A DNA stretch of 64,000 bases from Corynebacterium sp. (GTDB taxonomy: Bacteria > Actinomycetota > Actinomycetes > Mycobacteriales > Mycobacteriaceae): positions 28,641-92,640 of the forward strand of contig NZ_JAUNLS010000003.1 in NCBI RefSeq assembly GCF_030532325.1. The letters are read 5' to 3'. The notes below the pieces were generated by a model. It was given only the letters and a program-made list of their open reading frames with translations. It ran no database searches and was not told the DNA's origin. A program made the position numbers and the translations under genes. Positions 1-9,794 of the stretch are shown piece after piece (position 1 is the first letter of the stretch; each line of letters starts with the position of its first letter).

Positions 1-21
1 GCTTGCTAGCGGTGGTGCTTG

Positions 22-1020
22 CTAGCGCACGGGCAGCGGGCTGGCCAGGTAGTCGGCGCCGGTGAGCTCGCCGTCGTTGAAGGAGAGCACCCACACCGAG
101 GACTTCTTGAACTTGAGGTCCTCCACCGGGGCCTTGAGGAAGACCGGCTCGAGGGCCTTGATGATGCCCGGGATGGTCTCGCCCTGGCTCACGATGACGG
201 GCACGCCGCCGGCCTTGACCACGCGCTGGAAGGCGCGCATCGCCGCCGCGGGGTCGACCGCGAAGACCTCGTCGCCGAAGTCGGAGTTGACTGCGATGTC
301 GAGCCCGAGTTCGTCGGCAAGCGGCGCGGCCGTCTGCTGGCAACGCTGCGGGGTGGCGGAGTAGATCGCCGTGGGGTGGTAGGGGGTGAGCATCGGCACG
401 AGCATCTCAGCCTGGCGGCGGCCCTTCTTATCCAGCGGGCGCAGGTTGTCATCGCCAGCCCAGTTGCGGCGCTCGTGGGCGCGGGCGTGGCGCACGTAGA
501 GCACGCGGGTGGTCGGTGACTTCAGCAGGCGCTTGCGGGCCTTATCCAAAACCTCAGTGTCTACGTCGTAGGACAGCAGCTCGCAGGCCTCCGCAATGGG
601 CATCCAGCGCAGCTCATCGGTCTCGCTGTTGGCGTTGTAATCGCCCTCGAGAGCCTTGGCCAGCCAGTAGTAGACCACCTTGGTGCGCCCCTGCACCGGG
701 TAGGTGACCTTGCCAATGAGCTTGCCCAGGCGCACCTGGTAACCGGTCTCCTCCCAGATCTCGCGGGCGGCGGTCACAGGCAGGCTCTCGCCGGGATCGA
801 CCTTGCCCTTGGGCAGGGACCAGTCGTCGTAGTGCGGGCGGTGAATGATGGCCACCTCGGGATCGTGGGGGTCGCCGCGCCACAACACAGCACCGGCCGC
901 CAGCGTGGTGCGCTTGAACTCCTTGGCCGGGTCAACGGGGATTTCCTGGTGACGGCCGCAGACAAAAACGTCAGACTTGGCGTCCTTGTCCGTTTCATGC
1001 ATGTTCTTGGCCTTGGGCAT
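22..1020 (-). CDS. mutT1: MutT1-like Nudix hydrolase fused to histidine phosphatase
   Basis: A 332-residue two-domain protein. The N-terminal half is a Nudix hydrolase with a complete Nudix box at residues 72-93 (G72, E78, R86, E87, E90, E91, G93). The C-terminal half is a histidine-phosphatase domain that opens with VLYVRHARA near residues 173-181 (RHA in place of the commoner RHG). This arrangement is the actinobacterial MutT1 type, which cleans up oxidised nucleotides (8-oxo-GTP/dGTP) and related diphosphorylated molecules; that role comes from the family. The start is an ATG with AAGGAG about 13 nt upstream. It is transcribed away from gpsA. The gene is complete, with its stop 22 bases from the window edge. 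Confidence 0.9.
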   Translation of the reverse strand: MPKAKNMHETDKDAKSDVFVCGRHQEIPVDPAKEFKRTTLAAGAVLWRGDPHDPEVAIIHRPHYDDWSLPKGKVDPGESLPVTAAREIWEETGYQVRLGKLIGKVTYPVQGRTKVVYYWLAKALEGDYNANSETDELRWMPIAEACELLSYDVDTEVLDKARKRLLKSPTTRVLYVRHARAHERRNWAGDDNLRPLDKKGRRQAEMLVPMLTPYHPTAIYSATPQRCQQTAAPLADELGLDIAVNSDFGDEVFAVDPAAAMRAFQRVVKAGGVPVIVSQGETIPGIIKALEPVFLKAPVEDLKFKKSSVWVLSFNDGELTGADYLASPLPVR

Positions 1021-1054
1021 AATGCTTCGCTGCTCCTTGCTGTCGTGGCGGTGG

Positions 1055-1120
1055 TGCGCTGTGCTGTTTTAACGGCCGTGCGCCGTGGACGATGCGCTGT
1101 GGACTGTGCTGCACGGTGCT
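1055..1120. repeat. degenerate 14-bp repeats in the mutT1-gpsA spacer
   Basis: Two adjacent 14-mers, TGCGCCGTGGACGA (1079-1092) and TGCGCTGTGGACTG (1093-1106), differ at three positions. They are followed by a looser copy (1107-1120) and preceded by TGCGCTGTGCTGTT at 1055-1068. The 276-bp divergent spacer otherwise shows only a probable gpsA -10 hexamer (TAGATT, 1270-1275) and the gpsA ribosome-binding site. No reading frame here looks coding. Confidence 0.5.
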
Positions 1121-1296
1121 GGCAGGCGCCACAAGCGCACAGGCTTTATCCATTTTCCACCTTTGGGCTCGCGTGTGCATCTAAGCGCGCCGAACACCAC
1201 CCCAATTAGTGCCCAGCGCTCATGAGAGCCGGTGGAAGAAAGCACGGGCGTGATTAAATGGCAGGGACGTAGATTCGCTAACGGGAGGAAGACAGC

Positions 1297-2295
1297 ATGG
1301 TCAAGGTGGCAGTGATGGGTGCGGGCTCGTGGGGAACCACCCTGGCAAAGGTCTTCGCCGATGCTGACAATGAGGTCAGCCTGTGGGCCCGCCGCGAGAA
1401 CCTGGCCCAGACCATCAATGAGACCCACGAAAACCCGGATTACCTCGCGGGGCTGCGCCTGCCGGACTCCATCGTCGCCACCACGGATCCCGCAGCGGCC
1501 CTGCATGGCGCGGAGATCGTGGTGCTCAGCGTGCCCTCGCAAACGCTGCGCCCCAACCTGGAGACCTGGGCCCCGCTGCTGCCGGAGGAGGCCTCGGTGG
1601 TCTCGGTGTCCAAGGGCGTGGAATCCTCCACGCTTAAGCGCATGAGCGAGGTTATCGCCGATGCCGCCGGCATTGAGGATTCGCGCATCGCGGTGCTCTC
1701 CGGGCCGAACCTCGCCCGCGAGATCGCCGAGGAGCAGCCGGCGGCCACCGTGATTGCCTGCAGTGACGAGGAGCGCGCCAAGCTCATCCAGCACGCGGCC
1801 GCAGCGCCCTACCTGCGCCCCTATACCAACATCGACGTCATCGGGGCGGAGATCGGCGGCGCCTGCAAGAACGTCATCGCGCTGGCCTGCGGTATGGCAG
1901 CCGGCAAGGGCCTGGGCAACAACACTATGGGCACCATCATGACCCGCGGTCTGGCGGAGATTACCCGCCTGGGCGTGGCACTGGGCGCGGATCCCTTCAC
2001 TTTCTCCGGCCTGGCTGGGATGGGCGATCTCGTGGCCACCTGTAGCTCGACGCTCTCGCGCAACCGCACCTTTGGCTACCGCCTGGGCCAAGGTGGCACG
2101 CTGGAGGAGGCCACCGCCGCCACCAACGGCCAGGTGGCCGAGGGCGTTATCTCCTCCGACTCCATCTTCCGCCTGGCCAGCCAGGCCGGGGTGGACATGC
2201 CCATTACCCGCGCAGTCTTCGGCGTGTGCCACGAAGGCATGAGCGTGGATGACATGATCGTCGCTTTGATGGGTCGCACCAAGAAGGCCGAATAG
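1297..2295 (+). CDS. gpsA: glycerol-3-phosphate dehydrogenase [NAD(P)+]
   Basis: Reduces dihydroxyacetone phosphate to sn-glycerol 3-phosphate in the cytoplasm, the precursor of phospholipids. The 332-residue length is typical. The N-terminal Rossmann nucleotide site GAGSWGTT lies at residues 8-15. The substrate-domain signature [12 protein letters not shown] and the catalytic-lysine region [13 protein letters not shown] follow at mid-protein. The ATG is preceded by GGGAGGAAG at a good distance and a candidate -10 (TAGATT, 1270-1275). ddl follows after 21 bp on the same strand, so the two are probably co-transcribed, linking lipid and wall precursor synthesis. Confidence 0.97.
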   Translation: MVKVAVMGAGSWGTTLAKVFADADNEVSLWARRENLAQTINETHENPDYLAGLRLPDSIVATTDPAAALHGAEIVVLSVPSQTLRPNLETWAPLLPEEASVVSVSKGVESSTLKRMSEVIADAAGIEDSRIAVLSGPNLAREIAEEQPAATVIACSDEERAKLIQHAAAAPYLRPYTNIDVIGAEIGGACKNVIALACGMAAGKGLGNNTMGTIMTRGLAEITRLGVALGADPFTFSGLAGMGDLVATCSSTLSRNRTFGYRLGQGGTLEEATAATNGQVAEGVISSDSIFRLASQAGVDMPITRAVFGVCHEGMSVDDMIVALMGRTKKAE

Positions 2296-2316
2296 GACAG
2301 GGTAAAGTTTGCGTTT

Positions 2317-3441
2317 ATGACTCAAGCGCACCCTGATAACACCCAGGATTCTTCCCTCACCAGCGGCAAGGCCGAGCCCAGCACGAAGATTCGCGTGGGC
2401 GTGGTTTACGGCGGCCGCAGCTCCGAACACTCGGTGTCCTGCGTTTCCGCCGGCTCGATCATGGCGCATCTGGATGCGTCCAAGTACGAGCTCGTGCCCA
2501 TCGGCATCACCAAGGAGGGCACGTGGACCCAGGGAACTACCGAGGGCCTGGCCATCCGCGACGGCGTCCTACCGGAGGTAGCCCTCAAGGACGAGCTGGC
2601 GCTCTCCCTCAACCCGGCCACCAAGGGCCGCTTCCACAACGTAACCAAGGAATGCCACCACGCCGAGGTGGACGTGATTATTCCGGTGCTGCACGGCCCC
2701 TTCGGTGAGGACGGCACGGTGCAGGGGCTCTTTGAGCTCTCCGGGATCCCCTACGTGGGCGCGGGCGTGCTCGCCTCTGCCGTGGGCATGGACAAGGAGT
2801 TCACCAAGAAGTTGCTGCACGCCGAGGGCCTGCCGGTGGTGCCGGAGGTCATCCTGAAGGACGGCGCGGTGGAGCTCAGCAGCGCCCAGCGCGAGGATCT
2901 GGGTCTGCCGGTCTTTGTCAAGCCTGCCCGGGGTGGTTCCTCCATTGGGGTTTCCCGCGTGACGGACTGGGCTGACTTTGAGAAGGCCGTGCGCCTGGCC
3001 TACGAGTCCGATTCCAAGGTGCTCATCGAGCCGGAGATCCTCGGCGCCGAGGTGGAGATCGGCGTGCTGCAACGCCCGGACGGAAGCCTCGTGGCCTCCG
3101 TGCCGGCCAAGCTTTTGGGCACCACAGACTCGGAGGAGGGCTTCTACGATTTCGACGCCAAGTACATCGACGAAGGCGTCTCAGCCCAAATCCCCGCGCC
3201 GCTGGATGAGGCGACCACCGAGGAGATCCGCGCCCGCGCCGTCGAGGCTTTCCAGGCGCTGGGCTGCAGCGGCTTGTCCCGCGTGGATTTCTTCGTGACG
3301 GACAAGACCTACTACATCAACGAAATCAACACCTTCCCTGGCTTCACGGCGATCTCCATGTACCCGCAGGTCTTCGCCGCCACCGGCGTTGCCTACGCGG
3401 AGCTGCTCGACACCCTCATCGCAAGCGCCCTGGCCCGCTAG
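2317..3441 (+). CDS. ddl: D-alanine--D-alanine ligase
   Basis: ATP-grasp enzyme that joins two D-alanines for peptidoglycan precursor synthesis. It has 374 residues, the usual length for the longer actinobacterial form. Visible signatures are GGRSSEHS near residues 32-39, HGPFGEDGTVQGL in the middle and the C-terminal NTFPGFT motif. The first ~23 residues are polar and precede the conserved VGVVYGG strand, so the exact start is less certain; the ATG used has only a weak purine stretch upstream. The gene faces the DUF3515 gene, with only 4 bp between their stop codons. Confidence 0.95.
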   Translation: MTQAHPDNTQDSSLTSGKAEPSTKIRVGVVYGGRSSEHSVSCVSAGSIMAHLDASKYELVPIGITKEGTWTQGTTEGLAIRDGVLPEVALKDELALSLNPATKGRFHNVTKECHHAEVDVIIPVLHGPFGEDGTVQGLFELSGIPYVGAGVLASAVGMDKEFTKKLLHAEGLPVVPEVILKDGAVELSSAQREDLGLPVFVKPARGGSSIGVSRVTDWADFEKAVRLAYESDSKVLIEPEILGAEVEIGVLQRPDGSLVASVPAKLLGTTDSEEGFYDFDAKYIDEGVSAQIPAPLDEATTEEIRARAVEAFQALGCSGLSRVDFFVTDKTYYINEINTFPGFTAISMYPQVFAATGVAYAELLDTLIASALAR

Positions 3442-3445
3442 CTGC

Positions 3446-4363
3446 CTATTGCTCGGGTGTGGTTTCCACGAGGGCGTCGCTGAGCTTGACCAGCGCGGAG
3501 TTGGCGGCGTCCTGCGGGGCCGAAAGGACCAGGTCATTCGCGCGGCCGAGGGCGAACCAGCGCCCGGAGGTGGTTCCCTCGCCCAGGGTGGTGTCCTCGA
3601 ACCAGGGCACGTCATTGACCTGCTGCAACTGCACGCCCGCGCGGTAGTTCTCCGGCGGGGCCACCCCGCAGCGCACCACGATGTCCTCGCGGCCTGTAGC
3701 GCTCCACACAGTGACGTTCTTGGCAGAAGCATCCTTGGTAGGCACGTCGCTGCGGCGCTCGTAGCCCTCGGCGATGGACTCCGGCAAGGCCGCGTTGAGG
3801 TCAGCGCACATGGAATCCGGGCCGGCCTTGAGCTCAGAGAGGGGAGCAGCGGCAGGCGTGTTGTGCTGAGCGGGAACCGCAGCGAGGACATCGCCTAGCC
3901 CCTCGGGGCGGGAGTCATCAAAGGTGGTCACCGCCAGCACCGGGAAGCGCTCGGTGCTGTACCAGGTGGTGAGATCGGAGCCCGGGGTCATGTCCTTGAC
4001 CTGTAGCCAGGCTTCGCCCTCGACGTCCTCGGTCTGGGAGTACTCGGTGTACTGCAGCGGCAGATCCACGCCACAGCGCAGCGTGACCTTCTCCTCAGAG
4101 TTGCTGGCCCAGGCGGCAGCCCCGGCGGGGACTGGCTCGGCGATCTCCGCGCGCGGCTGGCCCATGAGCTCCTTGGGGGCGGCCTCGATAGCCGCGGCGC
4201 ACTCGGGGGAGTCGGCGTGATCAGACTGGACAGGAGCCATGGCCACCGGCGCCTTGGCCACGTTTTCATAGACAAACTTGGCGCCGAAGATAACCGCCAC
4301 CACCATCACGAGGGAGAGTCCAAGAGCGATATAAATGGCGGTGCGGTTAAATTGGTGGGTCAT
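3446..4363 (-). CDS. membrane-anchored protein with two DUF3515-like halves
   Basis: 305 residues. One N-terminal membrane segment (about residues 8-28) is followed by an extracytoplasmic region that appears to hold two copies of the same unit. Each starts with a Cys in a short helix (SPECAAAIEAAP and SMCADLNAALP) and carries a second Cys in the strand LRCGV or VRCGV. This matches DUF3515, a family of unknown function found next to ddl and thiL in actinobacteria. The paired cysteines suggest a disulphide in each half (inference). There is no ribosome-binding site; TAGGAT lies 8 nt before the ATG (4372-4377, minus strand), so the mRNA is probably leaderless. Confidence 0.8.
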   Translation of the reverse strand: MTHQFNRTAIYIALGLSLVMVVAVIFGAKFVYENVAKAPVAMAPVQSDHADSPECAAAIEAAPKELMGQPRAEIAEPVPAGAAAWASNSEEKVTLRCGVDLPLQYTEYSQTEDVEGEAWLQVKDMTPGSDLTTWYSTERFPVLAVTTFDDSRPEGLGDVLAAVPAQHNTPAAAPLSELKAGPDSMCADLNAALPESIAEGYERRSDVPTKDASAKNVTVWSATGREDIVVRCGVAPPENYRAGVQLQQVNDVPWFEDTTLGEGTTSGRWFALGRANDLVLSAPQDAANSALVKLSDALVETTPEQ

Positions 4364-4416
4364 AGGGAATCATCCTAACCGCATCTGCACCGACGACGAA
4401 AGGCAGTAAGGCAACA

Positions 4417-5373
4417 GTGCGCCTGTCACAGACCCTCGCCCAGGCGGGCGAAAAGCAGGTCATCGAAGAGATCGTGGCCGCGGCTCCCAGCTCGCTCAAC
4501 GGCGACGATGCCGCCGTGCTGTATCCCGCCACCCCGAACTCACGCACGGTGGCAGCCACGGACATGATGGTGGAGGGCCGCCACTTCCGCCGGGATTGGT
4601 CCACGCCCAACGAGGTGGGCCACAAGCTCATCGTGCGCAACTTCGCCGACATCGAAGCCATGGGCGCGCGCCCCACCGCCGCGCTGTTGGCCGTGGCCGC
4701 CCCGGCCGACACCCCGGTGGGCTTTGTCCGTGGCATCGCCCAGGGCATTGCTGAGCGCTGCGCCATTTACAACGCCGAGCTGGTGGGCGGGGATCTCACG
4801 CGGGCGGACTGCCTGGTGATCACCGTGACCGCCATCGGGGCCCTGGGCGGAAGCCAGGAGCCGCTGACCCTGGGGGCCGCTCGCCCCGGCCAGAAGCTAG
4901 TGGCGCATGGCAAGGTGGGCTACTCGGCGGCGGGGCTGGCGCTCTTGGAGCGCTTTGGCCGCGCACTGCCCAGCGGGTTGGAGGAGCTGTGGCCGCTTGT
5001 CGACGCCCACTGCGCCCCCGAACTCAAACCCGGGCGCGGCATGATTGCGCGGGCCACCGGAGCCACCGCCATGACCGATAACTCTGACGGGCTGGTCTCC
5101 GATCTCACGCAGATTGCCCAACGCTCCGGGGTGCATATCGATGTCGCCGAGGAGGCCATTGCCCCGGATTCCCTGCTGGTTACTGCGGGCGCGGTGCTCA
5201 ACGTGGATCCCTGGCAGTGGGTGCTTTCCGGCGGAGAGGACCACACGCTGTTGGCCACCACCTTCAATGCCGCCCCCAGCGGTTTCCGGGTGCTCGGTGA
5301 GGTGCAGCGCGGCAGTGGCGTGAGCATCGGCGGCAAGGAGCCGCGTTTTACTTCCGGATGGGAGAGCTTCTAA
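4417..5373 (+). CDS. thiL: thiamine-monophosphate kinase
   Basis: Phosphorylates thiamine monophosphate to the cofactor thiamine diphosphate. It has 318 residues of the PurM/ThiL fold. Acidic metal and ATP-binding stretches are visible: NGDDAAV near residue 28, [10 protein letters not shown] near 49 and [10 protein letters not shown] in the second half. The start is a GTG, supported by AAAGGCAG about 12 nt upstream; there is no ATG that fits better. The stop codon overlaps the ATG of ung by one base (TAATG), so the two are probably translationally coupled. Confidence 0.94.
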   Translation: MRLSQTLAQAGEKQVIEEIVAAAPSSLNGDDAAVLYPATPNSRTVAATDMMVEGRHFRRDWSTPNEVGHKLIVRNFADIEAMGARPTAALLAVAAPADTPVGFVRGIAQGIAERCAIYNAELVGGDLTRADCLVITVTAIGALGGSQEPLTLGAARPGQKLVAHGKVGYSAAGLALLERFGRALPSGLEELWPLVDAHCAPELKPGRGMIARATGATAMTDNSDGLVSDLTQIAQRSGVHIDVAEEAIAPDSLLVTAGAVLNVDPWQWVLSGGEDHTLLATTFNAAPSGFRVLGEVQRGSGVSIGGKEPRFTSGWESF

Positions 5374-6065
5374 TGACTGAGCGTGACACCCGTGCGGCAT
5401 CCACCCTGCCGCACTCGAGGCTTTTTGATCTCTCCATCGTGCATCCTTCCTGGTGGCCGGTCCTCGGCCCGGCGGTGGAGGACTACCTGCCGGGAATCGA
5501 GGAGAAGCTCGAGGGCCAGGACTTCCTGCCGGCGGCCGAGGACGTGTTCCGGGCTTTCTCCTTGCCGCTGAACAAGGTGCGCGTGCTCATCGTGGGCCAG
5601 GATCCCTATCCCACCCCGGGGCATGCGATGGGCATGTCTTTTTCCACGAAGCCCGGTGTGCCGGCCCCGCGCTCCTTGGTCAATATCTACGCCGAGCTGG
5701 AATCCGATCTCGGTCTTGGCGGGCGCGAGGACGGGGACCTGCGCGCGTGGGCGGATCAGGGCGTGCTTTTGCTCAACAGGGTCCTCACGGTCTCGCCCGG
5801 CAAGGCAGGTTCCCACCGCGGCGTGGGCTGGCAAAAGATTACTGAGGCCGCCATCCGCGCACTTAACGCGTTTCCCATCGTGGCAATCCTGTGGGGCAGG
5901 GACGCCCAGGCCTGCACGAAGTTCTTGCCCAACGTGGAATGCCTGTGTTCCCCGCACCCCTCGCCGCTGTCCGCGCACCGCGGTTTCTTTGGCTCCAAGC
6001 CCTTTTCCCGTGCCAACGAGGCCTTAGTCCGACGTGGGGCGCAGGAAGTGGACTGGCACTTGTAA
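5373..6065 (+). CDS. ung: uracil-DNA glycosylase, family 1
   Basis: Removes uracil from DNA to begin base-excision repair. It has 230 residues from the chosen ATG, which overlaps the thiL stop and has GGAGAGC seven bases upstream; an upstream in-frame ATG at 5358 lacks such a site. The catalytic motif GQDPYP lies at residues 75-80 with the general base D77. Ung of E. coli has His after the Tyr where this has Pro, which I recall as common in actinobacteria. The DNA-minor-groove loop [11 protein letters not shown] is near residue 200. Confidence 0.96.
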   Translation: MTERDTRAASTLPHSRLFDLSIVHPSWWPVLGPAVEDYLPGIEEKLEGQDFLPAAEDVFRAFSLPLNKVRVLIVGQDPYPTPGHAMGMSFSTKPGVPAPRSLVNIYAELESDLGLGGREDGDLRAWADQGVLLLNRVLTVSPGKAGSHRGVGWQKITEAAIRALNAFPIVAILWGRDAQACTKFLPNVECLCSPHPSPLSAHRGFFGSKPFSRANEALVRRGAQEVDWHL

Positions 6066-6075
6066 ACTAACCCCC
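6063..6075 (+). promoter_or_regulatory. probable leaderless promoter of the DAK2-domain gene
   Basis: TAAACT at 6063-6068 lies seven bases before the ATG at 6076, and no Shine-Dalgarno sequence is present. The first three bases of the hexamer are the TAA stop codon of ung. Distance and composition fit an actinobacterial -10 element giving an mRNA that starts at the A of ATG. Confidence 0.5.
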
Positions 6076-7431
6076 ATGTCCTTTCCGAGTGCGTTAGATG
6101 CCCAGGGCCTGCACCGCTGGGCGCAGAGAACCGTGGCCGAACTGTCTCACCGCCGCGCCGAGATCAACGCGCTCAACGTCTTTCCGGTCCCTGATGCCGA
6201 TACCGGCTCCAACATGGCGCACACAATGGAGGCCGCATTGGCCGAGGTGGACAAGGGCGGCGATGTCGCTGAGGCGCTCGCCATCGGCTCGGTGCGCGGG
6301 GCGCGCGGCAACTCCGGCATGGTGCTTTCCCAGGTTTTGCGCGGGGTGGCCGATGCCACCGTGGATTCCCGCATCGACGGGCCCATCCTGGCCCAAGCAC
6401 TCAACCAAGCTGTGGTGCTGGTAGAGCGCGCTATCTCCACCCCGGTGGAGGGCACAGTCATCTCCGTGTTGCGCGCGGCTGCCCAGGCTGCCAGCGAGGC
6501 CGCCGCTGAGCCCGGCGCGCAGCTGCACGAGATTGTGGTGCACACCATCGCCGCGGCGCGGGTGGCGCTGGATAAGACACCTTCGCAGCTCGCCGTGCTG
6601 CGCGAGGCCGGAGTAGTCGATGCCGGCGGCACAGGCTTCCTTATTCTTCTGGAGGCGCTGCTCGCGGAGCTCGAGGGCGCCCGCGCCGCAGAGGCGGAGG
6701 AGATCCCAGATAGCGAGTACGAACTCGAGGTGGTCTTCTTCTACGAAGGCGACGTGGAGGCGCTGGAATCCGCCATCTCCCCGCAGGGCAACAGCCTCAT
6801 TGTGGCCAGAGCGGATGAGAGTTCTGCCAGCGTGCACATCCATACCTTTAACGCCGGTGGGGTGATCGAAACTGCCTTTGGCTTGGGAGCGGTATCTGGC
6901 CTGCGCCTGGAGGTATTGCCCGCCGCACCGGCGTCCAGCGAGGAACGTTCTGCGGAGCAGCGCCGAGTCTTTGTCCTCGCCCCGAGCGGCCCAGTCTCCG
7001 CGCTTTTTGAGACCGCCGGCGCGCAGGTGCTGGCGCCAGGGGAGTCCGCTGCCGGGGCAGGAGCTAGCAAGCAGGATATCTTCCTCGCCAATGGCTATCC
7101 CGGGGAGCCCGGCCCGGCGCAGGTGGTTTCTACTGATTCGCTGGTGTCGGGGCTGGCGGCCATCTCCGTGTACCAACCGGACGACCCAGATACGCAGGCG
7201 ATGCTCGTCGCGATGAACGATGCCGCTCGCTCCATGCGGGTGGGCCGCCCGGCGCGGGAGTCGCCCGCGGCGGTGCTGGCGTGCTGCCAAGAGATGCTCG
7301 CCCAGGGCGGCGAGCAGATCACCATCTTGACGGAGCAAGCCCTGGATGAGGACGAGCTTTCCAGGGCGCTTGGCGTGGACGTCGTGGTGCTGCGCGTTGC
7401 TGGGATGAGCACTGAGATCGGGGTGGAGTAG
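6076..7431 (+). CDS. DAK2-domain protein, FakA-like
   Basis: 451 residues. The N-terminal DhaL-type (DAK2) domain carries the metal-binding motif FPVPDADTGSNM near residues 33-44 and the conserved GARGNSG loop. In dihydroxyacetone kinases and in fatty-acid kinase FakA these bind Mg-ATP. The C-terminal half resembles the FakA phosphatase-like region. FakA works with a DegV partner (FakB); none is encoded here, so fatty-acid kinase activity is inference. It is often annotated as a dihydroxyacetone kinase-like protein. The ATG at 6076 is chosen because the upstream start at 6034 would overlap ung. Only 2 bp separate it from recG. Confidence 0.8.
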   Translation: MSFPSALDAQGLHRWAQRTVAELSHRRAEINALNVFPVPDADTGSNMAHTMEAALAEVDKGGDVAEALAIGSVRGARGNSGMVLSQVLRGVADATVDSRIDGPILAQALNQAVVLVERAISTPVEGTVISVLRAAAQAASEAAAEPGAQLHEIVVHTIAAARVALDKTPSQLAVLREAGVVDAGGTGFLILLEALLAELEGARAAEAEEIPDSEYELEVVFFYEGDVEALESAISPQGNSLIVARADESSASVHIHTFNAGGVIETAFGLGAVSGLRLEVLPAAPASSEERSAEQRRVFVLAPSGPVSALFETAGAQVLAPGESAAGAGASKQDIFLANGYPGEPGPAQVVSTDSLVSGLAAISVYQPDDPDTQAMLVAMNDAARSMRVGRPARESPAAVLACCQEMLAQGGEQITILTEQALDEDELSRALGVDVVVLRVAGMSTEIGVE

Positions 7432-7433
7432 CA

Positions 7434-9536
7434 GTGCTGGGGTGGCAGGATGATAGGCCCTTGGTTTCGGTGCTGCCGAAGAAGGACGCCAGCGCCCTCA
7501 AGCGTGCCTTTGGCTATACCACCTGCGGCGAGCTGCTGAGCCACTATCCGCGCGATTACATCCGCCACAACAAGGACGTGGGCCTCGGCAACGCCGCGGA
7601 GGGGGATTACGTCACCATTACCGGTGTTATCACCCGCATCCAGCAGCGCGATACCGCGAAGACCTTCCTGCTCACGCTCACGATGGACAGCGGGATCACC
7701 GCCACCTTCTTCAACGCGCACTACCTGCTGCGCGTATTACGCAGCGGCATGCGGCTCATGCTCAGCGGCAAGCTGAAGTTCTTCCGCAACCAGCCACAGC
7801 TGCAGCACCCTGACTTCGTCATCATCGATGCCGGCGGGGGCGCGCCTGAGCTTTCCGGTGGTCGCACGCCCAAGCTTCAGGCCACCGGCTCCCTGCGCAA
7901 CCTCTCGCAGTTCGGCTCCCTGGAGGCCCTGCTGGAGCGAGAGTGGATTCCGGTCTACCCGGCCAGCGGTAAGGTCACCTCGTGGTACATCATGGGGGCC
8001 ATTCACAAGGTGCTGGAGGCGACTCCACCCATCGAGGAGCCGCTGGACTATCGGATGATGGTCACCCTTGATCAGGCGGTGCGCGAAATCCACGAGCCGC
8101 CGGCTACGGGCCCCGAGCGCGCCATTCAGCGGCTCAAGTACAACGAGGCGCTGTCCATCGGCCTGGTCATGGCGCTGCGTCAGCGCGATGCGCAACTGCG
8201 TACGGCCACCCCCATGCCTGCCATCCTCGGTAGCTACCGCGAGGAGCTGCTGGAGAGTCTTCCCTTCACCTTGACCGAGGGCCAGCGCACGGTCTTGGCG
8301 GAGATAGACGAGGATCTGGCCGGCACCCGGCCGATGAGCCGCCTGCTGCAGGGCGAGGTGGGCTCGGGCAAGACCATGGTGGCCATCTGCGCCATGCTGC
8401 AGGCTGTCGACGCCGGCAAGCAAGCCGCCTTGCTCGCCCCCACGGAGGTGTTGGTGGCGCAGCATGGGGCGTCGATAAGCGCCAGCGTTCCCGAGGGGGT
8501 GCGGGTGACGGTGCTCAGTGGCTCGATGCGTACCGCCGAAAAGCGCCAGGCGCTGCTCGATATCGTCTCCGGCGAGGCGGACATTGTCATCGGCACCCAC
8601 GCGCTTATCCAAGACTCGGTAGAGTTCTTTGACTTGGGCCTCATCGTGGTGGATGAGCAGCATCGATTCGGCGTGGAGCAGCGCGATACCCTGCGCAACA
8701 AGGCGCGCGAGGGCATTAGCCCGCACCTGCTGGTGATGACAGCCACCCCCATCCCGCGGACGATCGCCATGACGGTCTTCGGGGATCTGGCCGTCTCCAC
8801 GCTGCGGGAGCTGCCGCGCGGGCGCTCGCCCATTCAGTCCTCGGTGGTCCCGGAGTGGATGCCCAGCTGGGTCTCCCGTGCGTTGCAGCGCATCCGCGAG
8901 GAGGTGGCCGAGGGACACCAAGCCTACATCGTCTGCCCCCGCATTGAGGGCGAGGGCGGCGTACTGGAGGTAGCCGAGCAGCTGGCTGCCGGGCCGCTCA
9001 AAGGGTTGCGGGTGGACGTTATGCATGGCCGACTCAGCGATAAGGACGAGGTGATGGAGCGCTTCGCACGAGGGGAGACCGACGTTGTGGTCTCCACCAC
9101 GGTCATTGAGGTGGGCGTGGACGTGCCGAATGCCACCGTGATGCTCATCCGCGAGTCGGAGAACTTCGGTGTATCTCAGCTTCACCAGCTGCGCGGGCGT
9201 GTGGGCCGTGGCCGGGCCGCTGCGGTGTGCCTGTTCCACACCACGGCCCTGGAGCACTCCAGCTCCTTTAACCGCGTGCGCGCGATTGCGGATACCACCT
9301 CCGGTTTTGAGCTTGCCGAGCTGGACCTGCGTCAGCGCCACGAGGGCGACATCCTGGGCACCGTGCAGTCCGGAACGAAGCGCACCCTGAAGCTGCTGGA
9401 CCTCGTGCGTGACCGCGACATCATCGAGCGCACGCATAGCGACGCCGCCGCCCTGGTCAGCCGCAACCCCGAGCTGGCCCTGAAGCTCACCCGCAACTTG
9501 AGCGACGAGGAGCAGGAGTACCTGGACAAGAGCTAG
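7434..9536 (+). CDS. recG: ATP-dependent DNA helicase RecG
   Basis: Remodels stalled replication forks and branched DNA. It has 700 residues, in the family range. The N-terminal OB-fold wedge domain contains YVTITGVITRIQQRDT. The SF2 motor follows with Walker A GEVGSGKT near residue 307, motif II DEQHRFG near 407, the TATPIPRT motif, and the C-terminal QLHQLRGRVGRG block. It starts at a GTG, two bases after the preceding stop, with GGGGTGGAG upstream. It is followed by a 455-bp spacer with paired hairpin elements that may serve as its terminator. Confidence 0.97.
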   Translation: MLGWQDDRPLVSVLPKKDASALKRAFGYTTCGELLSHYPRDYIRHNKDVGLGNAAEGDYVTITGVITRIQQRDTAKTFLLTLTMDSGITATFFNAHYLLRVLRSGMRLMLSGKLKFFRNQPQLQHPDFVIIDAGGGAPELSGGRTPKLQATGSLRNLSQFGSLEALLEREWIPVYPASGKVTSWYIMGAIHKVLEATPPIEEPLDYRMMVTLDQAVREIHEPPATGPERAIQRLKYNEALSIGLVMALRQRDAQLRTATPMPAILGSYREELLESLPFTLTEGQRTVLAEIDEDLAGTRPMSRLLQGEVGSGKTMVAICAMLQAVDAGKQAALLAPTEVLVAQHGASISASVPEGVRVTVLSGSMRTAEKRQALLDIVSGEADIVIGTHALIQDSVEFFDLGLIVVDEQHRFGVEQRDTLRNKAREGISPHLLVMTATPIPRTIAMTVFGDLAVSTLRELPRGRSPIQSSVVPEWMPSWVSRALQRIREEVAEGHQAYIVCPRIEGEGGVLEVAEQLAAGPLKGLRVDVMHGRLSDKDEVMERFARGETDVVVSTTVIEVGVDVPNATVMLIRESENFGVSQLHQLRGRVGRGRAAAVCLFHTTALEHSSSFNRVRAIADTTSGFELAELDLRQRHEGDILGTVQSGTKRTLKLLDLVRDRDIIERTHSDAAALVSRNPELALKLTRNLSDEEQEYLDKS

Positions 9537-9604
9537 GCAAGTCTTTCATCCCAAGCCTGCCCGGAGCCTGCGTTCTCCACCCCGGCTCCGAGTTCGTGCT
9601 CTAG

Positions 9605-9703
9605 AAGTCTAGCCCTGGAAGTACAGACCTCGGCGTCGCCAAGCGCTGAGCCCACCGCTGAGAAGACCGCGACCTGTAGGTTTCGACTTCCAGGGCTAGA
9701 CTT
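9605..9703. repeat. hairpin element, copy 1 (perfect 18-bp inverted repeat)
   Basis: The arms AAGTCTAGCCCTGGAAGT (9605-9622) and ACTTCCAGGGCTAGACTT (9686-9703) are exact reverse complements around a 63-nt centre. The right arm runs into TTTT, so on the plus strand it could end the recG transcript. The reverse complement of the whole unit aligns over about 100 nt with the unit at 9795-9893, including a shared core CAGGTCGCG...TTGGCGACG.CGAGG. Confidence 0.75.
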
Positions 9704-9794
9704 TTGCGTTCGGCAGGCGGCTTGGGAGGGGTTCACCAGCACCCCGGTCAGTAGATGCCGCGTCTGCCCCGTGCTGTTGCCTGTCTACAGCTAC

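Noticed and set aside
1146-1154. DnaA box (TTATCCATT)
   Set aside because: It differs from TTATCCACA at the end, stands alone, and is not near dnaA or an A/T-rich region.
1069-2469. 466-residue open frame antisense to gpsA
   Set aside because: It lies opposite a certain gene, is rich in Gly, His and Arg as expected of a shadow frame in high-G+C DNA, and has no family motif. The same applies to other long antisense frames, such as 36135-37778 and 20793-22232.
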